Shown in pieces: positions 44,401 through 58,105 of a stretch of DNA of 64,000 nucleotides. The first letter of the stretch is position 1; every line of letters starts with the position of its first letter. Source of the stretch: Glycine soja (taxonomy: Eukaryota > Streptophyta > Magnoliopsida > Fabales > Fabaceae); contig NC_041020.1 of the NCBI RefSeq assembly GCF_004193775.1, forward strand, positions 7,583,657-7,647,656, read 5' to 3'. The position numbers and the translations under genes were made by a program. Under the pieces are notes generated by a model. That model had not been told where the DNA came from. It made no database searches and worked only from the letters and a program-made list of their open reading frames with translations.

Positions 44401-44854
44401 ATGCCTATCAGATTGAGTAAGTTTGTCAAAATTCTGATTGAGTAAGTTTGCCTATCAAATAAGTTATGCAGTTACCCTAGTTTGACCATATGTGTCTCAA
44501 CAATCAATGGTTGAGAACAATTGAGGAGTCGTGGGTTTTTTATAATTCATAGTGAGCTGATTTGGTTAATCTGATTGAACCAAAATTAATTGTATTAAAA
44601 AATGCAAAATTTAATGAAAATACAAAAAGAAAATATGATGCTTTCAAAAGTTCAACAAAAAACCTAAAATTTGTTAGTGGTTCAACTTACAACCAAACAA
44701 TCATAATGAATTACTAAACTTATGACATAATTAATATATTTTTTATATCTTATGTTACTTATAATGATTTAGCAGTTCAACTACTAATTCATTATTTCGA
44801 CTAGTGACCCATAAATCTAGGACCTCAACCCTATCATCGATCGATCTGATTTTT
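44401..44854. other. AT-rich spacer with a copied-in 42-bp segment
   Basis: Compared with 60520-60770, positions 44511-44552 hold a 42-bp stretch identical to 45965-46006 in place of the expected sequence. The F-box remnant present in other modules is absent because about 500 bp are deleted near 44850. Confidence 0.6.
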
Positions 44855-46533
44855 ATTATTTATTTAATAGAGAGAAAAGAGTGTTTTTATAATTAATAAA
44901 ATAAACTAGAAAAAATGGACTAAGAATTAAGTCATCAGATTTCTAGCTATATAAAGGAGATTTTATCCATCAGAGCAGTTTTACAAAATATTTTCTACGT
45001 TCTCTGCTTATTTTCTCTTACGCTTCAAACAAAACCCTAATAGAGCAATCGGAGGAGGAACCCTAGAGGGCATTGGAAACACCACCATTGCTAATGGAGA
45101 ACACTTGAATGACTACCTTGAGATAAAGGATGAGTTACTCAAAGTTGGGGATTAGAATGAACATGTGTAGGGATCCCTAGAGGATCAATTTTGGGTTGTT
45201 TTATGAAATTCAATTATGTTCTTATGCTTTTAATCACGAATTAACTATGTTTGACAGACCAATTAATGTCCCAATGCAAAATTTTAATGAAATTGATGTG
45301 CTCTTGTGTTGAGTTGAACTCTAAAAAATGGAGTTTTATCTAATTGGCATGAATTGATGAAATTAAGTAAGGAGAGGTTTAATGTAAGAGGGAGTGAGAC
45401 ATTCTTTTTCTTGCATGATAATTTTTGTTTTCCATTGTTAATTTAGATGTTTGATTGTGAGTTTGTACTGGTCCCCTTTTGATGGTATTTAGGGATTTTA
45501 ATAAATTGTTTCAACTACTTATTTGAATTACTATGACAATCTGTGCTTCTGAGAATTTTACAAAGTGCAATGACGTTGAGTTATAAAATTTCGTGTGTAA
45601 TGTATATTTTTGTGGGGTGTGTGTATGTGTGTTTACATGTGTGTAACGAATTGAATTTGGTGTTCTAGACGTTATACAATTGTTTTTCCTTTGACTTATG
45701 AACTCCTTTTGCCTTGCCTTTCATCCCATTGACTTTTACTTATTTAGTTGATTTGTTATGAAACTCTATACCTTGGCCCCTTCACGTTAATCATATAGAC
45801 AGATAGAGGAATACAACCATGGCCCTAATTATATGATAAGAAATAAAAATTCCAAGGGTTTAGTTTTTTTTAAGTATCTAGCTTGTTTTGTTTATAGAAT
45901 GTTCATGTCACAGAGAATAGTTTCAAAAATTAATCACTGTGAGGCGCGACGAGTTAAAAATATTTTGAGAACAATTGAGGAGTCGTGGGTTTTTTATAAT
46001 TCATAGATAGAGTGTGTGCGTTAAAATGTTTTCTAGGTTGGACTTAATCAGGAGGGAGGCCTTCATGTACTCTCCGGAGTCTAGGCCTTGGGGATAAATA
46101 TATTCGGTTTGAGTGTTCCTCTAAGCCTGTGTTAATCCCATATGGTTGGAGCATTATCGCAAAAATGTGTGACCATAACTGGTATGCCTATGATTTCACT
46201 TAGTAAGGAGTGACTTGACTTACCCATTGTGTGGCATGTCTTATCATGTACTCCTAAGTGTCCGACGAGGTTTTTCATTGAAAATGGTAGCATATTGCAT
46301 GTAGACTTGAGTCTAATATATCAGTTGCATAATGCTTGTGTTTGGTTTTTCATTGAGTTGCAAATTGAGACTTGGTGTTGTTTCTGAAGTGTGTGGTCTT
46401 GAATGAGTGTGAACGCTTGTGTATGATTTTTGTGAAGTGATGATGATGTATGTATTGAGTTGAATGCTCTTAGTTCTTAATTCATAGGAATGTGATAACT
46501 CATTCCCGGTGTGTATTTTTGTTTGGCATTTTA
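44855..46533. repeat. Long chromovirus-like LTR fragment
   Basis: Same LTR family as 7340-8844 plus 1808-2322, here without the copia or Sirevirus insertions, so it shows their uninterrupted target. The 5' start and 3' end are missing. Confidence 0.6.
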
Positions 46534-47854
46534 TATGGATATTTATTGTATTTTATTCGAACCCAGAGACGATTGGACTTAGTTTTTCAAGTAAATACTT
46601 ACTACTAGAGGTGTGTATTCCTCAATAAAGTTAAATTTTCCTTTCCAAAACAACTTTATGTTACTGTGTTATCTTTTTTTATAATCAGTGCAATTGACTT
46701 AGGAAAAATGTTCTCTAGTAAGATGACTTCAGCATCAGCTGGATTCACGTTTTGGTTATATGGATCTCTTTGTTGTAAGGTTTCTTTACTTTTCTTTTGA
46801 ATTAAGTATATTTTTAATACTTGAAAATATAATTGAATTTGAGAATAAATACCTATTTTGATCCCTGAAAGTGTAAAATACTGACAAATTGATCCTTAAA
46901 AGTTGAAAATTTTGAATTTAGTCTCTACATGTACAAAAAGTGTGACTAATTGGTTCCATCGTTAACTCTCCTCCATATCTGGTTAGTAAGGATCCGTTAA
47001 GTGAGAACAAGATAGACTAGTAGAGTATCACATCATTGATGAAGTGATTGTATAGTCGAACACATTAATAGATCATCGCTAACGGCGGGTAGTAAAGTCG
47101 AGCAAAAATGTGACAGCGGGTAGTAAAATAAAGATGTGACTTATTTTACCGGTAGTAAAAGTTATTCAAGCCATTTTATTTAGTTTGTTGCTAAATTTCA
47201 TGTTTTGTTGCTCTATCTTTTCAAACCACAAGTTTAGCCTCACTATTTTTTTAATTCAGTCATCCATCTCCCACTTTAAAAAAAATCATGATTTTAGCTT
47301 CCTGATTTTTTAATTGAGAAATTTCGTCTTTCACTTTAAAAAAATTCATATCTTTAATTCTTATGACCAAATTCAATCGCTGAATGACACACGAACTAAA
47401 TAATTACAAAAAATCTACGACATGTGTCAACAAAATGTACATAGTTAACTTTAGATATTGGTTACGTGAATTAAAATCGCAGATTGTTTAAAAGTGAAAC
47501 GAAATGTCTCAATTTAAAAATTAGAGGAGTAAAATCATGATAAAGAGATAAAATTTACATTTTAGCCTACATTTTAGGTTTCCAACATAATATTTTCCCT
47601 AAAAAATAAGATTCTACTGCAAGAGAAAATTATGAGGATTTAAAGGAGATGAGAACAAAGTATGAGCCAGGAAAAGATAATGCAGCCAAAACCAAAGCAT
47701 ACACACAATTAGCAATAGCCAATAGAACCATCCAGCAAAGTAAGGAACAACCCAAAATATCCACACAATCTGTCATGTGCATACAATAAATGGTAAGATT
47801 CTGAAAACACTTACATAATTTAGCATAAACTCATATAAGCAAACGTACAGTACC
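46534..47854. other. Spacer downstream of F-box copy 2
   Basis: Contains the about 340-bp segment that is deleted in the first module (TTTTGATCCCTGAAAGTG and following). No gene. Confidence 0.45.
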
Positions 47855-49012
47855 TTAATTTCCATATGGCAACACCAAGCTTTGAATATAATCATGGGAG
47901 GACATTGGCACTTGGTTGTTGAAATCTTGAGTATAGACTATTCTATTATCTTTCTTATTATAGAGAATAAATTTTAAAGATATATAATTTGCCAGCAACA
48001 GGACATCACCTTTTTCAGAGATGCACAGAGGCTTCAGTATTACACAGGGCAGAGGGGCTTGAAGAAGCTCAAGAGTTACATTCAACAATTGAGTCCAAGA
48101 ATTTTCAACTCCAAATTCCCTCATTAGCCAAACAACAAAATGGGTTCTCCGGTGAACATGAGAAAGACACAAGCAGCCCTTCAATACCCCAAGTTCAGGG
48201 CCACAGGGAACTTGAGAAAGACCATTCGGCATCAGCAAATATTTGAATGTCTCCTTGTTTAGATCATATGAAAAAATTACTAATTGATCGACGGTGACAG
48301 TTTCCCATTCGTAATCAAAACCCAACTTGCGAATTGCGAACCAGTTAACAGTGCCACTCACAGGTTGTCCACATTTTTCTCCCAAAATGGGGAATGCCGG
48401 ACAAGTTAAAACCTTTCTCCAATGAGTGTCACCTAAGCGGTGAACTCTCACCTCCCAATTTTGTGACTTAATATTCGAAAGGACTAACACCACCTTGTAA
48501 GTGTCACTCCGATCATCATAAGCAAACCCACACTTCACTTGATACCACCAAAGTTTATAATTGCATGAGCGAAGACATAAGTGTGGTGAATCTTCAGACA
48601 TGATCCTTGTGGCCAGGTTACAAAACCAGACCCGGTATTCACTGAATTCACCTCTAGCAACCAAATTAATCAAGCAAACCAACCCATTGCAGGAACCTAT
48701 AAATAAGTATCTGTTGTCTAGCTGGTGGCAACCATTGTCAACAGTGGATGATGGGTTCTCAAGTAAACTACATATAGAGCATGGGGCGATGCCTGGGAGA
48801 TCCCTCATATCTTCAAACACAGTATTAATTTGACACCTTAATAGGACATGGGTGTTTCTAGATGACCTTTGAAGGTTCAATTTGACAAAGTGTGCTTGGA
48901 AGATGAGGGAATTCCAAGTCCTAGAAACACACCTGAAACGCATAAGAGATTTGACGGGAAGCCATGCCAAAATTTCTTCTATGAGGTCCTGAGGGAGCTG
49001 GGCCATTGCCAT
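47855..49012 (-). CDS. F-box protein with F-box-associated domain, copy 2
   Basis: A single-exon gene of 385 residues; ATG at 49012. The F-box is at about residues 5-45 (EEILAWLPVKSLM), and the FBA motif GSCNGLVCL (106-114) keeps both cysteines, unlike copy 1. GFAYDD replaces the usual GFGYDD (G164A). Ten residues differ from copy 1: S16A, Y108C, W113C, G164A, L188V, S244L, R270C, Q288R, N334K and S346L. No frame damage. Predicted role: substrate receptor of an SCF ubiquitin ligase, target unknown. Its 3' end is identical to the edge-cut copy 3, so copies 2 and 3 separated most recently. Confidence 0.88.
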   Translation of the reverse strand: MAMAQLPQDLIEEILAWLPVKSLMRFRCVSRTWNSLIFQAHFVKLNLQRSSRNTHVLLRCQINTVFEDMRDLPGIAPCSICSLLENPSSTVDNGCHQLDNRYLFIGSCNGLVCLINLVARGEFSEYRVWFCNLATRIMSEDSPHLCLRSCNYKLWWYQVKCGFAYDDRSDTYKVVLVLSNIKSQNWEVRVHRLGDTHWRKVLTCPAFPILGEKCGQPVSGTVNWFAIRKLGFDYEWETVTVDQLVIFSYDLNKETFKYLLMPNGLSQVPCGPELGVLKGCLCLSHVHRRTHFVVWLMREFGVENSWTQLLNVTLELLQAPLPCVILKPLCISEKGDVLLLANYISLKFILYNKKDNRIVYTQDFNNQVPMSSHDYIQSLVLPYGN

Positions 49013-50741
49013 CTTAGTTGGGTCACCCAATGTTGTTATTTCAAAACCCTAGCCAGCAAGAAGAACAATACACATACTTTTCAACAAGGACATGTGCGGA
49101 TTTTGGACAAGCATGGATAACAAAAAAATTAAACCCAAACCTAGAACACTAGAATGCAAAAAGGAAAATTAACAATAAGAAGCAAAAACACATAAATGAA
49201 CTCACGGGATCAAGATTGACGGAATGAAACCTGATGTTAGTAATGGTGTGATTTCAAGAGTTTGGAGTTCAATCAAGGTTTGACTTTTCTCAAACATAAA
49301 TTCTAAGGAAAAAGCACTTTGATCGCTTTATCTAGAGAAGCCAAACACTGCTTTGACGATGTCGATGACGGAAGGAAATCTGGTTCAGAGAGATTTGGGA
49401 TTTGGGAAATAAAAAGAATAATAGAGGAGCGTAGTATTTTAATTACTAACATTAGCATTCATTTGACTGCACTAAGCATTCTAACGTTAGCATTGTCGTG
49501 GCAAAGGCTACGGTGGGAAACCATAACAAGTCTCCCATCGTGGAAAATTTAATATGAACCCTAGATTTTCTCAATTTTAATTTGATGGTTCAGAATTTTT
49601 TACTTTTTTCTAATTTATTTCATTCCTTTCTCGATATACCATTCCTTCTTTTTTCTCCTCTAAAGAAGCAACAAGAAGAGCTAGCAATGAATCCAAAAAC
49701 AAAATTGATCAAACCTCTAAAAAATATGGTCTAATCAAAATTACTTGCAAGCTAAAATAAACAAAAAAATCATCATATTTCAAACTCCAAAATGCAAATA
49801 GAACAAAAAAAGTTGATTAATTAAACATAAGCATTATCGATTTGAGAACTAATACAATTTGTGAAATAGGGGGAAAATGAAAAAGAAAGAAGGTAAAAAT
49901 GAAGAAAAAAATCCTTGGTGTTCATTTAAAAGCGACTGTATCTAAAGGTGAAAAATTGGTTTCCAACAATGGTAGACTTGCCATGGTCTCTCATCATTGC
50001 CTTCACCTTTACATTACTAGCATTAGCATTCACTGCAAGGACAGGAAAAAAAATACAACTATATTCTTTCAAACAAGAAGTACATACAATCAAATTCATA
50101 TATTACCTCTGATGTTGGTGGAACTTATCATTGGAAAGAAACATGGGTAGGTGCATTGACTATAATAAATTGAATTTCAGTCACATTATCTACAATAGGC
50201 CGTCAAGGTAACTTGCATGAAAAAGAATATAACGAAGTTAAATAAAGGATTTAATAGAAGAATTTTGAAAATTTTAGGGACCAAATGCAGTATATTATTT
50301 TTGAAGGACTAAATCCAATAGACAAAAGACAATGTTTGGGGGACTAAAATCATATTTAACCTTGTAATTATTATGATTAAAAATAATAAACGTTTGAGAT
50401 TAAAATATTAAAAATTCAAATTAAAATTTAATATATCATCAAATTGTCACTACTATTGTTGCCATTGTCATCAATTGTCACGACCATTGCTGTCATGATC
50501 GTTGTCGTCGTCACTACCGCCATCGTTGATGATGACAATGATCATAGCAACGATCATACCAGCAAAGGTGGTGACAATCATGGTGATGGTGAAGGGTTAA
50601 CGCTAATTTAAATATTTTAGGACATGATTTGTTTGACGAATGGTTTAGAGATTTAATGGTTGTATTATTTTTAATTTTGATTTTTAAATATTTTAATCTC
50701 AACCACCTATATATATATATATATGTTACTACCATACAAAA
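49013..50741. other. F-box upstream region and repeat module, second copy
   Basis: Matches 4465-6510. The CAT/CCA block is shortened to about 50450-50600 and the TA run to about 8 units (about 50708-50724). Confidence 0.5.
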
Positions 50742-50820
50742 TAATTAACTTGGTTTAGTGGTTCTACTTGTTACAAATAGCTATAGGGACCAGGGTTAGA
50801 ATCAACCCCTGCAAGAAGTA
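50742..50820 (+). repeat. tRNA-like SINE head, second copy
   Basis: Copy of 6513-6590, with the same A-box-like and B-box-like segments. Confidence 0.4.
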
Positions 50821-51504
50821 AGGAAAGGGAGATAAGTCATGCAGTTAACCTAGTCTGACCATATGTATCCCAATTTGGCCCGATCAATCAATGGTTAAAC
50901 CAGTAACTTAGTTCGGTTGAACTAGTAAGCTAATTTAGTGAACTTAATTAAACCGAAATTAATTATTTTAAAAAATGAAAATTTTAATGAAAATACAAAA
51001 AGAAAATATGATGCTCTCAAAAGTTCAATAAAAAACCTAAAATTTGTTTAGTGGTTCAACTTACAACCAAATTATCATAATTAATTACTAAACTTATGAC
51101 AATTAATATATTTTTTATATCTTATGTTACTTATACTGATTTGTGTGGTTCAACTACTAATTCATTATGTCGACTAGTGACCCATAAATCCAGGACCTCA
51201 ACCCTATCAACAATTGATCTGTTTTTAAAACTTGGCTTGTACACTAATGTTGTATTTGGACTTTGGATGGAGAATTTTAACATTCAAAGCAATTAAAATG
51301 CATGATATTTGAATTACTTACAATTGAATTTCTTTCATTTTTAAATATTTTGTTCCAACAAAGTAATTTAAATCTCCTGTATTTCAATTTCCTTGTTTAA
51401 ATAGAGTAGTTCAATTTCCATCAAATGAAAATTTTCACTTTCAAATATTTATTTAATTAAATGTTAAAATCTAATTTTAACTTCACCAAAAATAAAAACA
51501 ACGA
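50821..51504. other. AT-rich spacer, second copy
   Basis: Matches 6591-7263. Nothing recognisable beyond dispersed repeats. Confidence 0.4.
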
Positions 51505-51576
51505 CAAAATGTCCACTATGAGGTCTTGAGGGAGTTGGGTCATTGCCATCTTAGTTAGCTCACTCAATATTGTTAT
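51505..51576 (-). pseudogene. 5' remnant of the F-box gene, second copy
   Basis: ATG at 51549 opens MAMTQLPQDLIVDIL as in the remnant at 7264. It is cut at 51577 by the same LTR start, so both remnants descend from one interrupted gene. Confidence 0.7.
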
Positions 51577-52466
51577 TGCCACACCTCATTTTTTGTAAAA
51601 TTAATCAAAAGGGTTTTTTTTTAATTACAATTGTGTTTTTATTTAAATAAAAATAGAGGTTCAAATGAATAATAAATATGAGTTTTTAGAATAGTGAGTT
51701 TCATAAAATAAGAGAGGGGTTTATTTATGTATTTATTATTTATTTAATAGAGAGAAAAGAGTGTTTTTACAATTAATAAAATAAAAAAGAAAAATAGGAA
51801 TAAGTATTAAGTCATTAGATTTCTCACTATATAAAGATGCGTTTATCCCTGAGAGCAGTTTTGCAAAACATTTTCTACGTTCTCTGCTTATTTTCTCTTA
51901 TGCTTCAAACAAAACCCTGACAAAGCAACCAGAGGGGGAATCCTAGAGGGCTCTGAAAACACCACCATTGCTAATGGAATACACTTGAATGACTACCTTG
52001 AGGTAAGGGATGAGTTACTCAAACTTGGATATTAGAATGAACATGTGTAGGGATCCCTAGAGGATCAATTTTGGATTGTTTTATGAAATTCAATCATGTT
52101 CTTATGCTTTTAATCGCGAATTAACTATGTTTGACAGACCAATTAATGTCCCAATGCAATATTGTTGTGTTCTTGTATTGAGTTTGAACCCTAGAAATTA
52201 GGATTTTTTTCTTATTAGCGTGAATTGATGAAATTAAATAAGGAGGGATTTACGCTAAGAGGGGGTGAGACATTCTTTTTCTTGCATGATAATTTCTGTT
52301 TTTCATTGTTAATTTAGACGTTTGATTGTTAGTTTGTATTGGTCCCCTTTTGATGGTATTTAGGGATTTAAACAAATTTTTTTAACTACACATTTTAATT
52401 ACTGTGACAATCCGTGCTTCTAAGAATTTTACAAAGTGCAATGACGTTGAGTTATGAAATTTCGAG

Positions 52467-52552
<86 letters not shown>

Positions 52553-53127
52553 CGAATTGAATTTGGTGTTGTAGACATTATACAATTGTGTTCCCTTTGA
52601 CTTATGAACTCCTTGTGCCTTGCCTTTCATCCCATTGGCTTTTACTTATTTAGTGGATTTGTTACCAAACTCTATATCTTGACCCCTTCACGTTAATCAT
52701 ATAGATAGATAAAGGAATATAACCATTGCCTTAATTATATAATAGGAAATCAAAATTCCACAAGTTTTGTTTTTTTTTTTTTAACTATCTAGCTTGTTTA
52801 GTTTATTGAATGTTCATGTCATAGAGAATAACTAGTTTCAAAACTTTAATCATGGTGAGGGAAGACGAGTTAAAATTATTTTGAGAATAATCGAGGAGTC
52901 GTGTGTTTTGTATAGTTCATAGATAGAGTCTACGTTTTAAAATATTTTTTCGGTTGGACTTAAATCAGGAGGAAGGCCCTTATGTACTTTTTAGAGTCTA
53001 GGCCTTGGGGATAAATAAACTCTGTTTGAGTGTTCTTGTAAGCCTATGTTAATCTCATATGATTGGAGCATTTTTGCAAAAAAGTATGATGGTCTGTCTA
53101 TGATTTCCCTTAGTAAAGACACCTATA
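51577..53127. repeat. 5' part of a long chromovirus-like LTR, second copy
   Basis: Matches 7340-8844. Contains a much longer TA run (about 52471-52550, near 40 units) than the paralogue at 8238. Cut by copia copy 3. Confidence 0.6.
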
Positions 53128-53948
53128 TGTAGGCCCTATTATGTCTCTTCAAAACAACTTGAAGAAATGTGTCTTTTCAAAAATACTTTCTGAAACTTCT
53201 CTATTGGTAATCAATTACACAATTATATTTTTGAAAATCAAACTAAAAATTTCAAACTTTCAAAAAGTCATGTGCATTCTGTCTCTGGTAATCGACTATA
53301 GAAGATTACCAGTTCAAAAATATTTTATTTTGAACGGATCAATCTTTCATAAAAATATTTTAAAACAAACTTTGAGGCCAACAACTTATAGCAATCAATA
53401 TGAGATTCTTTTAAAAATTTGACTAAGGCCTTATCATTTAATGATCTTGTTTGTTTGACCTTGAATCAATCTTAGCTCATCAAGTGAATACTTTGACATC
53501 ATCAAAACCTGTATATATACTTTCACATTCTCCCCCTTTTTGATGATGACAATCATATGTAGGGGAGGAGTAAAAAAAGAGTATCCATTAATTTGTGTCG
53601 TTCACTCGCCCTTAATTTTTCAGTGATTTCTTATTTGAAAAAGTTAAAGATTGGATATATAAAAAATATGTTCAGAATATATTTCCAAATAATTCCAACA
53701 AAAAATCCCCTTACCTCTTATCCATCTCTCCCCCTTTAGCATCATCAAAAACAGAGTATAAGCATAACAATACCATACTATATAATACCGTGCATAACAA
53801 ATACTATGGTAGTACCATACCATTCAGAGAATCGTTCAAACAGAATAATAGTAATTTGAAGGCAACGTAACATAAATTGAAAAGTACCAATGTCTAAACA
53901 AATAACCAAAGCCAAGAAGTATGAAATGCTAAGGAACATAGTAACCTA

Positions 53949-54863
53949 AATTGGGAGATCATGTTTACGAACCCATTGACCGTCTAGATCTTTCCTATAG
54001 CCAAAGGATTCAACTGCAGTGGCTCCAATGGCAAATGAACATTTAACCTTGACAAAAGGTTCATTAGCAAGAGGAATGCTGAAGTGCTGCAGAATCAGAG
54101 TAACTGGGTGGGGATAAGGGAGAGGTGCATTTACCCGTAATGCCTTATGCATACGGTAGCGAACAAGATGAGCCCAGTCAATTTGGTGGCCAATTTGTAG
54201 GGCCTATAACATAATTAAATCTTTCTCCAAGGCTTGAGCAAGGTTTGCGGAATGAGGAAGCAACACTCGACATAGTATTTAATGCATGATATGACATTCA
54301 AAGGTAAAGAAACCAACAAGTAAACGACTAGTCATATAAGCATTTTCAACACGGACCATTTTTTGTGTATCATGATTGGAATAAATGGGTTTCCAATCAT
54401 CAATTAAGGCTCCTTCAAAAGGGACACCCTGACTACTCAATTTTTTGAGAGAATAAAACAAAGATCGGTCAACAATAATGGGTATTTTGTGGACTTTAGA
54501 AAATATGACTCCATCACGAATTTCCAAGTTATTATAAAAGACACAAACTAATTTTGAATAATAATGAAATTTCAAAGTCATAAAATCCACTAATTCAGAG
54601 TTTTGAAAAACTTGATAGCAGTCAAAGGTTTCTCCCTCAAAGATATCAAAATCAAGCAATATAGGATCAAGAAGGACATGATTGGAAAAGAAAGAGTAAT
54701 ACCTCTAATGTTGCTCATTGGAAGAAAATAGAGTAAGAGAGTGTGGTGAGGAAAAGGATGGATTAGGTGGTGCTGGAGAGTCATCGGAAGCATTGTGGCG
54801 GTGTTGGCCTGCAGTGGTAGTGGAGGAGGATGAGCCCTTTCTTTTCTTTGATGATTCTTCCAT
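53949..54863 (-). pseudogene. Decayed Sirevirus post-pol (env-like) ORF, copy 3
   Basis: ATG at 54863. Carries the same three in-frame stops as copies 1 and 2. The C-terminal third is removed by a deletion at about 53949, leaving the end of the frame in flanking sequence. Confidence 0.7.
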
Positions 54864-55054
54864 TTGAGGAATAATCTAGAAATTTTGATCAGTTGGGTTT
54901 GTAAAGGATTGAAAAAGAGGAATTTTGCACTTTTTTTGATGGGATTTGGTGAAGAAATGAAGAAGTTATGAGGATTAGAAGACTAGAGAAGGTTTTGAGC
55001 CGTTGGAGAGAGAGAGAGAAGATGAGGTTTTGTGCTTAGAGAGAGAGAGAAAAA

Positions 55055-55215
55055 AAATCTGTATTTATAGTCAGGGATGACTGGTGATCAATTATAGCTC
55101 TTTGAAATCGATTACAATCATGCTGAGTAACTGCTTAACTGCTTCTGGTAATCAATTACACCACCTTTGTTCTACGGTAATCGATTACAGGTGTTGATAA
55201 TCGATTACATATCCT
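55055..55215 (-). promoter_or_regulatory. Probable internal promoter, copy 3
   Basis: CTATAAATAC on the minus strand (about 55062-55071) with the GTAATCGATTAC-type palindromes upstream, as in copies 1 and 2. Confidence 0.4.
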
Positions 55216-55264
55216 AAAACTTTTAAATATGCAAGAGAACAAAGATCATAGGCAATTAAATTGA

Positions 55265-56866
55265 TTAGGAGTCTAAGTCAAATTGGTCAATAAGTCCTAA
55301 TTCTCTTCTAATAGTAAATAAGCTTTCTTTTGGCAAAGGTTTTATAAAGATATCAACCAATTGATTCTTTGTGTCAACAAACTCTAATACACAATCCCCC
55401 TTTTGAACATGATCTCTAAGGAAGTGATGCCTTATTTCAATATGTTTTGTTCTAGAGTGCAAAATCGGATTTTTGGATAGGTTAATTACACTTGTATTTT
55501 CACAACGGATAGCAATATGATCAAGCATTAAGCCATAATTAGAGAATTGTTGTCTCACCCAAAGGATTTGTGCACAACAACTTCTAGTAGAAATATATTT
55601 CACTTTTGCAGTGGATAAGATAACACTATTTTGCTTTTTGTTATGCCATGATACTAGTGCAGAACCAATAGAGTGGCAAGTCCCACTAGTGTTTTTTCTA
55701 TCAGTTTTGCATCCAGCAAAATCAAAATCAGAGTATTCTACTAAGTTGTAAGAAGAATTCTTAGGATACCACAAGCCTAGATTTATAGTGCCTAATAAAT
55801 ATCTCATTATTCTTTTGACGTCACTAAGGTGAGATTCTTTGGTATTGGCTTGATATCTAGCACACATGAAAAGATTGAACATAATATCTGATCTACTTGC
55901 TAATAAATAGAGAAGAGATCCGATCATACCTCTATATTTCTTGATATCTACTGATTGACCGGCTTCATCTTTATCCAAGTAGTAAGCAGTGCTCATTGGG
56001 GTGGCCATTGGTTTAGCATTTTCCATCCCAAACCTGCTAAGCAATTCTTTGTAATATTTTGCTTGACTAATAAATATTCCATATTTGGTTTGTTTTATTT
56101 GTAGTCCAAGAAAGAAATTCAACTCACCCGTCATAGACATTTCAAATTCACTTTGCATATCTTTAGAGAATTCTTTGCACAATGAATCATTAGTAGCACC
56201 AATGATTATATCATCGAAATAAATTTGAACTAAGAGAATATCATGCATTTTTCTTTTAATGAAAAGTATGATATCAACCTTTTCACTCGTGAGCCCTTTT
56301 CTAAAATAAATTTGATCAATCGTTCATACCAAGCCCTAGGGGCTTGTTTTAAACCATATAGAGCCTTTTTCAATTTAAAAATACGATTGGGCAAATCTAA
56401 ATTTTCAAATCCAGTAGGTTGATCAACATACACTTCTTCTCTAATAAATCCATTTAAAAATGCACTTTTAACATCCATTTGATAAAGTTTGATACCCATT
56501 ATTGATGCAAAGGCAAGTAACATTCTTATGGCTTCCAATCTAGCTATTGGAGCATAAGTTTCTTCATAATCTATTCTTTCTTCTTGGTTGTATCCTTTAG
56601 CCACTAATCTAGCCTTATTTCTAATGATTATTCCATGTTCATCCAATTTCTTTCAAATTGATTTAATTCTTCTTCCATAGAAAAAAAATCCAATGTTCAT
56701 CAATTATGGCTTCATTTATGTTTTCAGGTTCAATTAAAGAGACAAAAGTCATTTTATTGCATGCATCTTTAAGAAAGTGTCGAGTTGTTACCCCTTTTGA
56801 GATATCACCTATGATATTATCAAGAGGATGATACCTTGAAGTTCTCCACTCCCTTGGAAGACCCAC
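55265..56866 (-). pseudogene. Copia pol remnant: reverse transcriptase and RNase H, copy 3
   Basis: The C-terminal part is one open frame of about 327 codons (55265-56248) with YFDDIIIGATN and the complete RNase H region. The N-terminal RT part (56230-56646, DVKSAFLNG, LYGLKQAPRAWYERL) is in another frame, so a frameshift lies near 56245-56290. In RNase H the usual SxAEAEY is STAKVKY, losing acidic residues expected at the active site. No gag, protease or integrase. Confidence 0.85.
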
Positions 56867-56975
56867 GTTTATTTGATTTTATTTGGATTGAGAATCTGTG
56901 CTATTTCCTTCTTCTTTGTTTTTGTGGACTTCTTCATGAAATTGATTATTTTGTTTTTTCATTCCAAACACAACC

Positions 56976-58029
56976 TTTATGCATAGTAAAATACTAAATG
57001 TAAACCTCTTTTCTAGTGGGATAAGGGTGGTAATATGAGTTGAAATTGTTAGGTCAACCCACTTAATATATCAAAAAATAATTAAATGTATTAGGTTATT
57101 AAATTCATCAACCTGCCCTACGTAAATTGTTAACTCAGGGGGTTGGAGGCTTGACAACTAACCTTTGTAACCTGTTATGCCTAACCCACTCTATTTTTTT
57201 GGAAGTTTACTTTATCAACCAAGAAACTCATCATTTCATAGCATGTCATTCTATCTATTTGTTGGTCAACCCGCCTAGTTATCAAAGGGCTGTATTTCTC
57301 TACACACTTTTGTTGGCAGGTCGACTTGTCGACATGATTGACCCACGTTGTCATTCCTATCATGAAAGATTTACCTCTTTGTTAGACTCAACCCTTGTTA
57401 GTAATTTTTATCTTTTTAAAGTATTAGGAAATACTAATAGAGAAATATTCTATAAAGATATATTGATGAGTAATTAAAGTTATGAAATAATGCTATAAAA
57501 CATATTCTTATTGATTCTCGTATATATTAGATATAAAAAAGTATTGATTATTTGTCAAATTTTTACTTTTTTAATTACTTTAATTTTGTTTTATTTTTTC
57601 AAGTATTCTACTTTGAAGGAGCAATCCTTTTATAAGCTTAGTGAAACACTAAATATACACCTCTCTTCTAATGGAAATTCAAACATCAATTTGCCACATA
57701 ATGTAATAGGGTGGTAAAACAGGTTGAATTCATCAAACCAACCCACATAATCCGCCAAAAAATGGCAGAGTATATTACGTGATTAAATTCATCATCCCAC
57801 CTTGTATAAGTTGTCAACTTAAGGAGTTGGAGGCTAAAGAGCTAACTTGCTCAGTGTTATCAAGACTATACCGATCATGATTCGGTCAGGGAACCAGGTT
57901 GATGGGTCAGTGGTTGAATTGAACGTGGGTCGCTAGCCGAACTGGTATATATTAAATATTTAAATTTTATACTAAATATATCATATATAAATTAGTTTTT
58001 TCGTATCTATATCATAAAATTTTGTTTGT
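56976..58029. repeat. Dispersed repeat block, second copy
   Basis: Matches 12981-14033, with the same two related halves. No gene. Confidence 0.5.
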
Positions 58030-58105
58030 ACCAAGAGCGGTTGGCACAATTGGTAGCGGCTTAGGTCCCTTAACCAAGTGGTCCAAGATTTAAATCCGGG
58101 TTTGA
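58030..58105 (+). repeat. tRNA-like SINE-type sequence (type 2), third copy
   Basis: Copy of 14034-14106, with GAGCGGTTGGCACAATTGG and GATTTAAATCCGGG. Confidence 0.35.

Larger units (their letters stand above)
53128..56975 (-). mobile_element. Sirevirus-like copia 3' fragment, copy 3
   Basis: Same insertion and right boundary as copy 1. The LTR (53128-53527) lost about 90 bp and the end of the post-pol ORF lost about 260 bp near 53949, but pol is better preserved than in copy 1. Confidence 0.85.
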
